A stretch of DNA of 64,000 nt from Candidatus Pantoea soli (GCF_007833795.1 NZ_CP032702.1:2294001-2358000); one strand, 5' to 3'. Positions 18,442 through 27,238 are shown, numbered from the stretch's first letter. Program-made: numbers and translations. Notes: generated by a model from the sequence alone, not told the origin.

Positions 18442-18462
18442 AAAAAAGGCCCGATACGGGCC
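18442..18462 (-). terminator. Rho-independent terminator after cbl
   Basis: On the minus strand GGCCCG-TAT-CGGGCC is followed by six T residues (A-run at 18442-18447 on the plus strand). It lies directly after the cbl stop and before the GNAT start. Confidence 0.88.
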
Positions 18463-18472
18463 AGAGAGCAAC

Positions 18473-19432
18473 TCAAATCTGAAAATCGATCGCCGGTTCA
18501 TCCTCGGTTTCGTACGAAAGCGCCTGGCGCTTGATCTCTTCCAGCGACAGATTCGCGTTACACAGCTCCAGAAACTGCCAGACATAATTGCGCTGCAGCT
18601 GACCGCGTTTCAGCCCGAGCCACACCGTGCTGGCTTCAAACAGGTGACGCGCATCCATTTTCACCAGATCGTCGCCTTCACCGGTGTCGCAGGCCTGATC
18701 GGCCAGCACGCCCACGCCCAGCCCCAGCTCAACGTAGGTTTTCACCACATCGGAGTCCTGTGCGCTGAGCACGATATCCGGCTTGAGACCTGCGGCCTGG
18801 AAGGCGCGATCGACGCGCGAACGCCCGGTAATGCCCTGACGATAGGTAATAAGCGGATAGCGGCTCAGGCTGGCCAGCGTGACCGGCTGGTTTTGCAGCA
18901 GATCGTGGCCGTGCGGTACCAGCAGCGAATGGTGCCAGCTGAACCACGGGAACGCGGCGAGACTGCTGTGATTGACCAGCTGCTCTGATGCAATGCCGAT
19001 GTCCGCTTCGCCGGCCAGCAGCATGGTGACGATCTCCTGCGGTGAGCCCTGGTTCAGCTCCAGTCGCACGTTGGGATAGAGCTGGCGAAACGCTTTGATC
19101 ACGCGCGGCAGGCTGTAGCGTGCCTGCGTATGGGTAGTGGCAACCGTCAGTACGCCGCTGGTCTCATTGGTAAACACATCCGCCAGACGCCGCACCTTAC
19201 CGGCTTCGTCAAGGATGCGTTCAGCAATGGTCAGCAGGGCTTTGCCCGGCTCGGTCATGCCCAGCAGACGTTTGCCACGCCGGATAAAAATCTCCACGCC
19301 CAGTTCATCTTCCAGATCGCGGATATGACGGCTGACACCGGATTGTGACGTGAACAGCGTATTGGCGACTTCGGTCAGGTTGAATTCGCAACGGGCCGCT
19401 TCACGTATTATTTTAAGTTGCTGGAAATTCAC
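18473..19432 (-). CDS. cbl: LysR-family regulator Cbl (sulfonate-sulfur regulon)
   Basis: This 319-residue LysR protein is almost collinear with E. coli Cbl: MNFQQLKIIREAARCEFNLT at the start, helix-turn-helix through LFTSQSGVSRHIRDLE, TTHTQARYSLP at the start of the effector domain and ITYRQGITGRSR in the ligand site. Cbl activates sulfonate and alternative sulfur uptake genes (ssu, tau) under sulfate starvation. The start is GTG at 19432 with AGGAG seven bases upstream. As in E. coli it follows nac, but a terminator lies between them. Confidence 0.95.
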   Translation of the reverse strand: MNFQQLKIIREAARCEFNLTEVANTLFTSQSGVSRHIRDLEDELGVEIFIRRGKRLLGMTEPGKALLTIAERILDEAGKVRRLADVFTNETSGVLTVATTHTQARYSLPRVIKAFRQLYPNVRLELNQGSPQEIVTMLLAGEADIGIASEQLVNHSSLAAFPWFSWHHSLLVPHGHDLLQNQPVTLASLSRYPLITYRQGITGRSRVDRAFQAAGLKPDIVLSAQDSDVVKTYVELGLGVGVLADQACDTGEGDDLVKMDARHLFEASTVWLGLKRGQLQRNYVWQFLELCNANLSLEEIKRQALSYETEDEPAIDFQI

Positions 19433-19500
19433 ACCCTTTCTCCTGTTTCCTGCCCCTGTTTACGCCATGTTATGAAGTTGCTACCCCTGCAACAAATAAT

Positions 19501-19539
19501 AAAAAACCGCTTGTTATGCGTAATAGTAATAAGAAGCGG
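19501..19539 (-). terminator. Terminator after nac
   Basis: On the minus strand, CCGCTT-C-TTAT pairs with ATAA-C-AAGCGG, leaving one C-C mismatch, and is followed by TTTTTT (A-run at 19501-19506). It lies between nac and cbl on their shared strand and should limit read-through. Confidence 0.75.
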
Positions 19540-19626
19540 CGCAGAGGCGGGCTTGCGGATGGCAGCCACGGCGGCAGGACGACGCAATCCGCTATTGCGT
19601 CGGGATAACGACAGGATCAGGGAAGA

Positions 19627-19646
19627 CTCTCCCGCAGGCGGGAGAG
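19627..19646. repeat. Palindrome CTCTCCCGC-AG-GCGGGAGAG
   Basis: A perfect nine-base stem with a two-base loop lies downstream of nac. A related palindrome occurs at 41546-41569 after sbcB, so this may belong to a dispersed family of palindromic repeats. Confidence 0.5.
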
Positions 19647-19706
19647 CATGACAGGCAAAAGGGATGAAGAACGCAAGGCACGCGGCGGGCAGGAACCCGG
19701 GCGCGG

Positions 19707-20624
19707 TCAGCTCACCAGCATCAGCGGACGCTCCTCCACCAGCGGTTTATTCAGCAGCGACAGCAGAATATTTTTCACTGCCTGGGCTGAGGGTGACAGC
19801 GGCAGGCGCGTGGCAACATTCAGCGACAGCGGCAGGTTGAGTGACGGGCTGTTGATGCGCGCCATCCACGCGTGCGTTGAGCTGACGAGCGCGCGGGCGG
19901 CCGACTCCGGCAGCACCGTCACGCCCATGCCGCTGGAAACGGCGGCCGTGAGCGTGGCGATCGATTCAATCTCACCGATGATTTTTGCGCTGAGACGACG
20001 CAGTGAAAAGGCTTCATCGACACGCTTGCGCACGGCGCTGTAATCACGCGGCAGGAACAGGTTCATCTCTGCCACGTCCGCCAGATCCACCGCTGCGCCC
20101 AGACAGGCGGTCGCCCCCACCAGATACAGCTCCTCTTTTAACAGCGGAATGCTGTTGATGCCCGCCGTCGGGGCGCGATCGTACAGCACGGCCATATCCA
20201 GCTGACCGCTGAGCACCTTTTCATTAAGGGTGGTGCCGCTGTTTTCATGCAAATAGACCAGCACGTCCGGATACTGCTCACGCACCGTCTGCAGCAGCGG
20301 CATGGTCAGCGAAGAGGCCGCCGTTCCCGGCGCCAGCCCTATCGACACCTGACCGTTCAGCGCCTGCCCGGCGTTGATGACCGCGGTCTGCGCCTGTTCG
20401 CACTGGCGCAGAATGGTACGGGCATGTGAGTAAAGAATTTTGCCGGCTTCGGTTGGCGTCACGCCGCGTTTGGTGCGGATTAACAGCTGCTGGTCGAGTT
20501 CGTTCTCCAGCGTTGCCACCTGCTGGCTGAGTGCCGGCTGTGCAATGTGCAGCACTTCTGCTGCCTGAGTCAGGCTGCCAATATCGACGATTTTCACGAA
20601 GTATTTCAGTCGTCTTAAGTTCAT
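19707..20624 (-). CDS. nac: LysR-family nitrogen assimilation control protein Nac
   Basis: This 305-residue protein has the same length as E. coli Nac and near-identical DNA-binding residues: RRLKYFVKIVDIGSLTQAAE, then the recognition helix in HIAQPALSQQVATLE. The segment IGEIESIATLTAAVSSGMGV in the C-terminal domain is also typical. Nac couples sigma-70 promoters to nitrogen limitation. The ATG at 20624 has GGAGG five bases upstream. A sigma-54 promoter and an NtrC-like site upstream fit the known control of this gene. Confidence 0.96.
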   Translation of the reverse strand: MNLRRLKYFVKIVDIGSLTQAAEVLHIAQPALSQQVATLENELDQQLLIRTKRGVTPTEAGKILYSHARTILRQCEQAQTAVINAGQALNGQVSIGLAPGTAASSLTMPLLQTVREQYPDVLVYLHENSGTTLNEKVLSGQLDMAVLYDRAPTAGINSIPLLKEELYLVGATACLGAAVDLADVAEMNLFLPRDYSAVRKRVDEAFSLRRLSAKIIGEIESIATLTAAVSSGMGVTVLPESAARALVSSTHAWMARINSPSLNLPLSLNVATRLPLSPSAQAVKNILLSLLNKPLVEERPLMLVS

Positions 20625-20695
20625 ATTGCCTCCGGTAAGGATTCCCTGAATGCCCAGGATTGAGTGTTCAGCCTGCTGGCTTGTGCAGAGTAAAT

Positions 20696-20711
20696 TGCAA
20701 TATGCAGGCCA
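20696..20711 (-). promoter_or_regulatory. Sigma-54 promoter of nac
   Basis: On the minus strand TGGCCTGCATATTGCA has GG and GC elements separated by exactly ten bases, as required at -24/-12. Initiation is expected near base 20686, about 60 bases before the nac ATG. Nac is sigma-54 dependent in Klebsiella and E. coli. Confidence 0.75.
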
Positions 20712-20840
20712 GTTTTATATCGCCGACGCGGTCGCTGCATACGGTTTTTCCTAACAGGCGGGAAAATAAGCCTTTCTGATTACCCCGGAAGCGTTATGGC
20801 GCGGCAGACAGGCGCTTTTACCCGCCCGGCAGCGCCGTTA

Positions 20841-20857
20841 CGCACTCCGATGGTGCA
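20841..20857. promoter_or_regulatory. NtrC (NRI) binding site upstream of nac
   Basis: CGCACTCCGATGGTGCA matches the NtrC consensus, of which TGCACCAAAATGGTGCA is an example, in both conserved halves (GCAC and TGGTGCA). Its centre is about 160 bases upstream of the predicted sigma-54 start, a normal enhancer distance. Confidence 0.7.
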
Positions 20858-21010
20858 ACCGCGCAAGGCTGATGTGCAAAAAAGTGATGACGCTGCGGGC
20901 GCGGCGGCGGCAGACAGGCGGAAGAGCGGGCAAACGACAGCGTCAGCGGGGTAACGGCAGTGGCTCAGCCAGTGGGAAAACTTATCAGCCGGTGAGGCGG
21001 GTGCGGCCAT

Positions 21011-21053
21011 CCGTTTAACGCTGCGCACAGCGTACTCTGCGCAGCGAAAACGG
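21011..21053 (-). terminator. Hairpin after the CUT2 transporter operon
   Basis: CGCTGCGC (21019-21026) pairs with GCGCAGCG (21039-21046), with outer arms CCGTTT and AAACGG. It lies just after the permease stop. No clear T-run follows, so the terminator call is tentative. Confidence 0.5.
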
Positions 21054-21064
21054 ACGGGTCAGGC

Positions 21065-22096
21065 TTAGCGTTTTTTGCGGTTGCGATGCATGTCGATAGA
21101 AACCGCGGCCACAATGATCATCCCTTTAATGATGTCCTGCACGTAGGCATCCACGCCGACAAAGGTGAAACCGCTTTTGATCAGGCCAAGGATCACCGCA
21201 CCAATCAGCGTGCCGGTGATGCGGCCGACGCCGCCCATCAGGCTGCTGCCGCCAATCACCGCCGCGGCGATGGCATCCAGCTCGTAGGCCATCCCCATGC
21301 TGGACTGTCCGCTGCTGACGCGCGCCGCCAGCACCACACCCGCCAGACCGGAGAGCGCACCGGCGATGGTGTACACAATGACCAGATATTTGTTGACGTT
21401 AATGCCGGAAACTTTGGCCGAGGTCATGTTGCCGCCGATGGCATACACGTATTTACCGTAGCGCGTGTGCTTCAGGGCAATGTGGAACAGGAAAGCCACC
21501 ACCAGGAAGATGATAACCGGCATCGCGCCCTGGCCGATGGCGGTAAAGCCGTCGGAGAGGAAGCTGATCGGGTTACCCTGCGTATAGTACTGCGCCAGGC
21601 CGCGCGCGGAGACCATCATACCCAGCGTGGCAATGAAGGGCGGAATCCCGGTTCGGGTAATTAGCACGCCGTTGATCAGGCCGCACAGCAGACCGACGCC
21701 GATACCGGCACCAATTGGAATGGCCGCCGGCAGGTTCACCAGCGACGGGAACATCGGCGTCAGGCTGTCAGAGGTTTGCGCCAGACTGGCGGCCACGACG
21801 GCGGTCAGGGCAATGACCGAGCCGGAAGAGAGGTCAATGCCGGTGGTGATGATCACCTGGGTAACGCCGACGGCGATGATGCCGATGATGGCCACCTGCA
21901 GCACAATCAGCACTAAACGGTTGGTGTTGAGCAGAAAAGACTGGTCACGCACGTACCAGCCAGCAATTTCAAAAATCAGGGCGATACCGACCATCACCAC
22001 AAAAATGCCGGTGTCTTTGGGCAGCTTATGCCGCAGACTGGCAAAAAACGACGTCGGTTCGGTAGCCTGGGGAGCCGTAGCTTTTACATTGTTCAT
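21065..22096 (-). CDS. Sugar/polyol ABC transporter permease (RbsC-like, CUT2 family)
   Basis: This is a 343-residue inner-membrane permease of the ribose/galactose/inositol class. The hallmark GIDLSSGSVIALTAVVAA and the downstream AIAAAVIGGSSLMGGVGRITGT segments are present, with about eight to ten hydrophobic segments. It is the third gene of a binding protein-ATPase-permease operon, 13 bases after the ATPase. No catabolic gene accompanies the operon, so the substrate is not defined; ribose, inositol or a related polyol are the main options. Confidence 0.9.
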   Translation of the reverse strand: MNNVKATAPQATEPTSFFASLRHKLPKDTGIFVVMVGIALIFEIAGWYVRDQSFLLNTNRLVLIVLQVAIIGIIAVGVTQVIITTGIDLSSGSVIALTAVVAASLAQTSDSLTPMFPSLVNLPAAIPIGAGIGVGLLCGLINGVLITRTGIPPFIATLGMMVSARGLAQYYTQGNPISFLSDGFTAIGQGAMPVIIFLVVAFLFHIALKHTRYGKYVYAIGGNMTSAKVSGINVNKYLVIVYTIAGALSGLAGVVLAARVSSGQSSMGMAYELDAIAAAVIGGSSLMGGVGRITGTLIGAVILGLIKSGFTFVGVDAYVQDIIKGMIIVAAVSIDMHRNRKKR

Positions 22097-22109
22097 AAGG
22101 GTTCGCGCC

Positions 22110-23594
22110 TCACTCTGATGCCAGCGACAAAATGGTTTCCTGGTCGGCGTCTTCTTTATCGAGGATGCCGGTAATACGTCCGCCGTGCATCACCATCACG
22201 CGGTCACTCATGCCGAGAATTTCCGGCAGCTCCGAAGAGACCATAATGATGGCGACACCACGGTTAGCCAGTTCACTGATCAGGCGGTAGATTTCGGCTT
22301 TGGCGCCGACGTCGATGCCGCGCGTCGGTTCGTCGAGAATCAGGATCTTTGGCTGCGCCAGCAGCCAGCGTGCGATCAGCACCTTCTGCTGGTTGCCGCC
22401 GCTGAGGTTGTTGATGATCTGATCCATGGTTGGCGTTTTGATATTGAGTTTGCGGATCTGCTCCATACAGTCCTGCGCCATCTTCACATGGCTGACAAAT
22501 CCACTTTTGCCGATGTAGTCAGGCATATTGACGATGCTCATGTTCTCCAGCACGGACAGCACGAGGAACAGGCCGGACTTTTTCCGGTCTTCGGTCAGAA
22601 ACGCCATGCCCTTCTCAATGGCGGTGGAGGGCGAATCAATGTTGACCGGCACGCCGTCAATGAGGATTTCCCCGCTGTCGAACCGCTCCATGCCGAACAG
22701 ACTTTCCATGACTTCGCTGCGTCCGGCGCCCACCAGCCCGGCCACGCCAAGGATCTCGCCTTTGCGCACGCTGAAGCTGACATCGGTAAAGCGATCTTTA
22801 CAGGTCAGGTTGCGCACCGTCAGCACTTCGTCGCCGATGGCGCTGTTGAATTTCGGGAACAGCTGCGTCAGTTCGCGGCCCACCATTTGGGTGATCAGCG
22901 ACTGGCGGGTAAAGGCGGTGGTACTGTCGCTGCCTACCCAGGTGCCGTCACGGAAAATACTGATCTCGTCGGTGATGGCGAAGATCTCATCCATTTTATG
23001 GCTGATATAGATGATGGCTTTGCCCTGCGCCCGCAGATCGCGAATGATATTGAACAGGTGGGCGACTTCGGTCTCGGTCAGGGCGGAGGTCGGCTCATCC
23101 ATTATCACAACGTCGGAGTTCCACGACACGGCTTTGGCAATTTCCACCATCTGCTGGGCGGCAATGCTGAGATCGCCGACCAGGCGATCCGCTTTCAGCC
23201 GGATATTCAGGTTGTTCAGCAGCTCCTGCGTCTGCCGGTTGAGTTTACCGTGGTCGACAAAGCCGTACTTCATCGGTTCGCGGCCGAGCCAGATGTTCTC
23301 GGCGACGGTCATGTACGGCACCAGATTCAGCTCCTGGTGAATCATGGAGATGCCGGAACGCAGCGCGTCCATGGTGTCCTGAAACTGCACTGGCTCCCCT
23401 TTAATGCGGATGGTGCCCTTATCGGGACGATACATCCCGATAAGGCACTTCATTAAAGTGGATTTGCCCGCGCCATTTTCGCCCATCAGGGCATGTACCG
23501 ACCCCGGTTTAATACGCAGTGAGACATTGTCGAGTGCCTTCACCCCGGGGAAGAACTTGCTGATGCCTTCGGCTTCAAGCGCAAAAGCGGTCAT
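22110..23594 (-). CDS. Sugar/polyol ABC transporter ATP-binding protein (RbsA/MglA-like, two ABC domains)
   Basis: The 494 residues form two tandem ABC domains, as usual for CUT2 ATPases. The first has Walker [10 protein letters not shown] near residue 39, a degenerate signature (LSIAAQQM) and Walker [12 protein letters not shown]. The second has a degenerate P-loop (GLVGAGRSE), an intact LSGGNQQKV signature and [12 protein letters not shown]. This asymmetric pattern is normal for the family. It energises the adjacent permease and lies 32 bases after the binding-protein gene. Confidence 0.93.
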   Translation of the reverse strand: MTAFALEAEGISKFFPGVKALDNVSLRIKPGSVHALMGENGAGKSTLMKCLIGMYRPDKGTIRIKGEPVQFQDTMDALRSGISMIHQELNLVPYMTVAENIWLGREPMKYGFVDHGKLNRQTQELLNNLNIRLKADRLVGDLSIAAQQMVEIAKAVSWNSDVVIMDEPTSALTETEVAHLFNIIRDLRAQGKAIIYISHKMDEIFAITDEISIFRDGTWVGSDSTTAFTRQSLITQMVGRELTQLFPKFNSAIGDEVLTVRNLTCKDRFTDVSFSVRKGEILGVAGLVGAGRSEVMESLFGMERFDSGEILIDGVPVNIDSPSTAIEKGMAFLTEDRKKSGLFLVLSVLENMSIVNMPDYIGKSGFVSHVKMAQDCMEQIRKLNIKTPTMDQIINNLSGGNQQKVLIARWLLAQPKILILDEPTRGIDVGAKAEIYRLISELANRGVAIIMVSSELPEILGMSDRVMVMHGGRITGILDKEDADQETILSLASE

Positions 23595-23626
23595 ACATCA
23601 CCTCCGTACGGCTTTATCGGGTTCGG

Positions 23627-24550
23627 TTATTTCTGGTTACGGTTCTCGAACTGCGCCATGTTGTCTTTGGTGATCAGCTGGTAAGGGATATTGATGATTT
23701 TTTCCACTTTCTCGCCGTTCACCAGTTTCAGTGCCGTCTGAACCGCGCCTTCACCCTGCCCTTTCGCATCCTGGAACACGGTGGCCACCATCTTGCCGTT
23801 TTTCAGCATCTGCAGCGCATCAGGCGTGCCATCGACGCCGGCAATCAGGATGTGATTGGGGTTTTTACCCAGCGCCTGCAGTGCACCAATCGCCATCTCA
23901 TCGTTGTTGGAGGCGATGGCCTGAATGTCGTCACCGGCGGTCATCCAGTTGCTCACCACGTCGACGGCGTCGTTACGCGTGAACTTCGCGGTCTGTTTCT
24001 GAACCACTTTGATGCCCGGATATTTGGCCACCACGGCTTCCACCCCTTTGGTACGATCACGGGTGGATTCGTTGGCGAGGTCACCCATCAGAATCGCCAC
24101 GTTGCCTTTGCCGTTCATGGCTTTTGCCAGCGCTTCCATCTGCAGACGGCCGGCCAGTTCGGAATCGGAACCGACATACGCCATTTTCGCCGTCAGCTCG
24201 CCCGCCGGTTTACGGTTAACGAACACCAGCGGGATACCGGCTTTACTGGCGGCATCCATCACCGGTTTCACCGCGTTGGTGTCCACCGGGTTGACGATGA
24301 TGGCGTCCACGCCCTGGCCAATAAAGTTCTGAACCTGTTGCAGCTGCTGGGAGACGTCGCCTTTGGCATCTTCCACCTGCCCTTTGACGTTGTCTTTTTG
24401 CATCTCTTTTTGCATTGCGGTGCGCAGGATGGTGAGGAAATTGTCATCAAACAGCGCCATAGAAACGCCCACCTGAATATCTTTTGCCATCACGGCGGCA
24501 GGTAACATGCAAGCTAACAGGGAAGTCACTAACGCTTTTTTGAATTTCAT
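23627..24550 (-). CDS. Periplasmic sugar/polyol-binding protein (RbsB-like)
   Basis: This 307-residue secreted binding protein has a signal peptide ending near residue 22 (AAVMA). The mature part is a type-I periplasmic-binding fold: IIVNPVDTNAVKPVMDAA, NRKPAG and the late motif IAGVDGTPDALQ are all characteristic of the ribose/inositol group. It resembles inositol- or rhizopine-type binding proteins at least as much as RbsB, but this is from memory of the family and not conclusive. It is the first gene of the transporter operon; AGGGT precedes the ATG. Confidence 0.88.
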   Translation of the reverse strand: MKFKKALVTSLLACMLPAAVMAKDIQVGVSMALFDDNFLTILRTAMQKEMQKDNVKGQVEDAKGDVSQQLQQVQNFIGQGVDAIIVNPVDTNAVKPVMDAASKAGIPLVFVNRKPAGELTAKMAYVGSDSELAGRLQMEALAKAMNGKGNVAILMGDLANESTRDRTKGVEAVVAKYPGIKVVQKQTAKFTRNDAVDVVSNWMTAGDDIQAIASNNDEMAIGALQALGKNPNHILIAGVDGTPDALQMLKNGKMVATVFQDAKGQGEGAVQTALKLVNGEKVEKIINIPYQLITKDNMAQFENRNQK

Positions 24551-24946
24551 AGGTAACCCTTCTTATTTGTTAACGTGCTCAGGTTGGCTGATACGACGAA
24601 TGAAAAATATCTTTTACATTCACTCAACGTCGCTGGCGCTTTTTTTTGCTCTGTAGAGGTACAGCTTCAGCTCTTCTGGTTTACGGCAACGGCATCGTGC
24701 AATTTATTTCTAATCAACAGGTTAATTCCAGGTGACGTATTCAGACTGCGAAACTGATTTCGTGCGTGACGATAAGCAGTTTATTTGTTTCATAAATACT
24801 TCATTTGAAATTTTCATCATAAAAGCACTGAAACGCCTGTTTTAAAATCAGCAAATAACAAAACTTTGACACGCATCTAACATCTCAAAGGAAATGCGTT
24901 TAAAGTGAGATCTTGCTGGCAGTTTGAAATCTGTACGCCCGCGCCA

Positions 24947-24971
24947 GAAAAGCAGCAATCCGCTGCTTTTC
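24947..24971. repeat. Perfect ten-base inverted repeat upstream of tRNA-Asn
   Basis: GAAAAGCAGC pairs with GCTGCTTTTC around a five-base loop (AATCC). It is not followed by a long T-run and has no assigned upstream gene; it could end an unrecognised small RNA. Confidence 0.4.
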
Positions 24972-25004
24972 CGCGCACTTAAACCAGAAGTGTGCAGTCG
25001 GGCT

Positions 25005-25033
25005 TTGACAACGGGGATCGGCATCGTTAATAT
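25005..25033 (+). promoter_or_regulatory. Sigma-70 promoter of tRNA-Asn
   Basis: A perfect -35 TTGACA (25005-25010) and -10 TAATAT (25028-25033) are separated by 17 bases. A GC-rich discriminator (GCGCCTC) follows, typical of stringently controlled tRNA promoters. The tRNA begins 18 bases after the -10 element. Confidence 0.88.
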
Positions 25034-25051
25034 GCGCCTCGTTCACACGAT

Positions 25052-25127
25052 TCCTCTGTAGTTCAGTCGGTAGAACGGCGGACTGTTAATCCGTATGTCA
25101 CTGGTTCGAGTCCAGTCAGAGGAGCCA
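25052..25127 (+). tRNA. tRNA-Asn (anticodon GTT)
   Basis: The 76-base tRNA includes an encoded CCA. The acceptor arms TCCTCTG and CAGAGGA pair, the anticodon GTT lies at 25085-25087, and the T-arm carries GGTTCGAGTCC. The sequence matches enterobacterial tRNA-Asn. In E. coli several tRNA-Asn genes also lie near nac-cbl and are integration targets for genomic islands. Confidence 0.98.
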
Positions 25128-25137
25128 GATTCAGAAA

Positions 25138-25169
25138 AGCCCGCTCAGGGAAACCCGAGCGGGCTTTTT
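25138..25169 (+). terminator. Terminator after tRNA-Asn
   Basis: AGCCCGCTC (25138-25146) pairs with GAGCGGGCT (25157-25165), followed by TTTTTGCTTTTTTG. A strong rho-independent terminator directly follows the tRNA. Confidence 0.92.
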
Positions 25170-25202
25170 GCTTTTTTGTTTTTTACGCTGGCGGGCCGGC
25201 GG

Positions 25203-27002
25203 TTACAGCAAATCCTCCCACGTCATGATGAGCTTCGCCGGCAGGGGTTCGGCCCGCAAAGCCGGCTCCGGCTGCCAGCTGTCCCAGTCACGAAAGGCGC
25301 TGAAATTCAGCCCGGTCAGGCTCTCCAGCGCGCTGACCGCCACGCGGTACTCATCCACCTGCGGCACTGCCTGTGGCTGCACCGGCGGCAGAACGCGCCG
25401 GGGTTCGTCCAGCAATTTATCCTGACTCACCAGCAGGGCTGTCGCCTGCGGCCTGCCCTGTGGCCCGATGCGCAGCACCACTTTCCAGAACATCAGCGGC
25501 ACCTGCAGCGTGCCATATTGCCGGTGCTGATCGTTGAGCACCGGCCCGGTGAGCACGCTGATCTGCTGCTTAGTCTGTAACACGCCCGATTCGAGGATGT
25601 AGCGCTCCACGCCCTGCCAGTACTGGATGCTCTGGTTAAAGCGGAAGTGCTGCGGCGAGCAGTTAGTAAAGTGAAAGGTGTCTTTGTTGGCGCGCACCGC
25701 CTCTGCTGCGCTGCCCCAGGTGGGGTCGCTGCGGCGGGTCAGATGGCCGCGATCAAACCAGCGGCTGAACTCGCTGTAAAATGACTGACCGGTCACGTAG
25801 CGGCGATCGATACGGCTGTCTTCATACCAGCGGTCGCCTTCCGGCAGCAAAGCGGGCTGGCCGCTGTCGCGATCGATGGTGATGTACCGCGCGCCGTCGA
25901 TATTGGTGGCGGTGAAAAAGGCCAGCTGCCGCTCTGCGCTCATCAGCAGCGAGAAGTGCTCATAATCCAGCCGGGCAGCCGCGCCCTGACGGCCATCAAG
26001 CAGCGGCGCCACTTCGCTGACGCGCGGTGCGATGATATCAGCGAGTTCAATATGGGTGCCGCTGAGAAAACCGGCCTGGAAACCGCTGCGGTTGCCGTAA
26101 TCGGTGTCCGGCGGCGCGGCGCGGGCGGCAGAGGTCAGCGGCGGTGCCTGTGCCGTCAGCGCCTGCATCAGCAGGGACTGCTGCGGCAGCGGCAGGGACG
26201 GCAGTGTCGCTTTCAGCCAGTCGGTAATGGCGCTGAGGCGAATGCCCTCATTCACCAGGCTGCCGTTCTCTTCCGTGGCGCCGTGATGCAACGCCACCAG
26301 CTGCCAGGCGTCATTGAACACCGGTGCACCGGACGATCCCCCCTCGCTGTCCGCCTCGTAATGCAGAAACTGCTCATGCCGCGCCAGTAACGCATTGTTG
26401 CGCAGCGTCACCTGCTGCGGTGCGCCCGCCGGATGGTGAATCAGGTTCAGGCTGATACCCAGCGCATGTTTATCGTGACGATCGTCCAGCGTCAGCGGTC
26501 GCGGTGCGTCGCCGCTGCCGCCAGCCGCGTCACCCAGCGCCACCAGCGTGCAATCCAGCTCCCCGGTGGGACTGGTGATCCAGAAGCGCGCCGCATCCAG
26601 CCGGAAACGCGGCCCGCTGACGATCTCACCCGCCGCGTTCTGCTGATAGCCAAACTCCACGGTGACGCGCCCGGCCGCCTCCGCATCCGGCAGCAAATGG
26701 TGATTGGTCACCAGCAGGTTGCCGTGCGTGAGAAAGCCGCTGCCTTTCGGCACGCCGTCTTCCCGGATCAGCGCCACGCCGCGCGCGGCGTTCATCCCCT
26801 GCTGCAGAAACGCCACCGGCAGTAAATCGTTTCTGCCGATCAGCACCCCCTGCCGCAGCCGCGCCTGAAACGCATAACGCTGTGCGCGGCGCGCATCCGG
26901 CTCCGCCTGCTGCCCTGCACGCAGGGCGGCGTGCGTCTGCTGGCGCTGGCCGGCGGTGAGCGCCAGCCGGGAAGCAATCAGGGCTTTCACTTGCTCATTC
27001 AT
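25203..27002 (-). CDS. Trypsin-like serine protease fused to a DNA/RNA non-specific endonuclease
   Basis: This 599-residue two-domain protein has no signal peptide. An N-terminal helical stretch (1-65) is followed by a trypsin/V8-like protease domain (about 70-265) with the full triad: H102 in TNHHLL, D150 in GELDCTLVAL and S224 in GGSSGAPVF. A Pro/Ala-rich linker leads to a NucA/Serratia-nuclease-type domain (about 330-595) with the DRGH motif at 417-420 and the metal-binding Asn456 in FRFNQSIQYW. Both active sites look intact. The ATG at 27002 is chosen because GGAG lies six bases upstream. Its function is unknown; a proteolytically controlled intracellular nuclease, for example in phage defence, is an inference. 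It lies next to tRNA-Asn. Confidence 0.85.
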   Translation of the reverse strand: MNEQVKALIASRLALTAGQRQQTHAALRAGQQAEPDARRAQRYAFQARLRQGVLIGRNDLLPVAFLQQGMNAARGVALIREDGVPKGSGFLTHGNLLVTNHHLLPDAEAAGRVTVEFGYQQNAAGEIVSGPRFRLDAARFWITSPTGELDCTLVALGDAAGGSGDAPRPLTLDDRHDKHALGISLNLIHHPAGAPQQVTLRNNALLARHEQFLHYEADSEGGSSGAPVFNDAWQLVALHHGATEENGSLVNEGIRLSAITDWLKATLPSLPLPQQSLLMQALTAQAPPLTSAARAAPPDTDYGNRSGFQAGFLSGTHIELADIIAPRVSEVAPLLDGRQGAAARLDYEHFSLLMSAERQLAFFTATNIDGARYITIDRDSGQPALLPEGDRWYEDSRIDRRYVTGQSFYSEFSRWFDRGHLTRRSDPTWGSAAEAVRANKDTFHFTNCSPQHFRFNQSIQYWQGVERYILESGVLQTKQQISVLTGPVLNDQHRQYGTLQVPLMFWKVVLRIGPQGRPQATALLVSQDKLLDEPRRVLPPVQPQAVPQVDEYRVAVSALESLTGLNFSAFRDWDSWQPEPALRAEPLPAKLIMTWEDLL

Positions 27003-27238
27003 GTGCATCTCCATGAGGAAAAAAACCGCCCTTTAACCATAGCCGCTGAAGATGACGGAACAAGCCGCGATCGGTGCGCGTGCCGCGGCGGAATGCTATG
27101 CTGACGCGCGGCGCAAACTGCGCCAGGACGCGCCAGAGAGCGCGGCGGCCGGAACCTGGCCCTGATCGCCTCCCGCCGCGCCACCGGATAACATCGTCTG
27201 TGTTACCCTGCCTGTTTGACTGACCATGACTGAGCACT

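Larger units (their letters stand above)
20625..21064. other. nac control region and transporter 3' flank
   Basis: The 440 bases contain the sigma-54 promoter (20696-20711), the NtrC-like site (20841-20857) and the hairpin after the transporter operon (21011-21053). No convincing small gene was seen. Confidence 0.6.
24551..25051. other. Non-coding interval between the transporter operon and tRNA-Asn
   Basis: The 500 bases are AT-richer than the flanks. They must hold the transporter promoter (not identified) and contain a perfect ten-base hairpin at 24947-24971 and the tRNA promoter at 25005-25033. A possible 60-codon frame at 24575-24757 has no supporting signals. Confidence 0.5.

Noticed and set aside
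22185..23456. A 423-codon open frame opposite the CUT2 ATPase
   Set aside because: The product is rich in His/Asp/Gln with no motif; the other strand encodes a textbook ABC ATPase.
24575..24757. A 60-codon plus-strand frame between the transporter operon and tRNA-Asn
   Set aside because: No ribosome site and no recognised similarity; it overlaps the region where the transporter promoter must lie.
25052..27002. tRNA-Asn as an island attachment site
   Set aside because: No integrase and no second copy of the tRNA 3' end was seen downstream; the protease-nuclease gene may still be accessory but an island is not supported.
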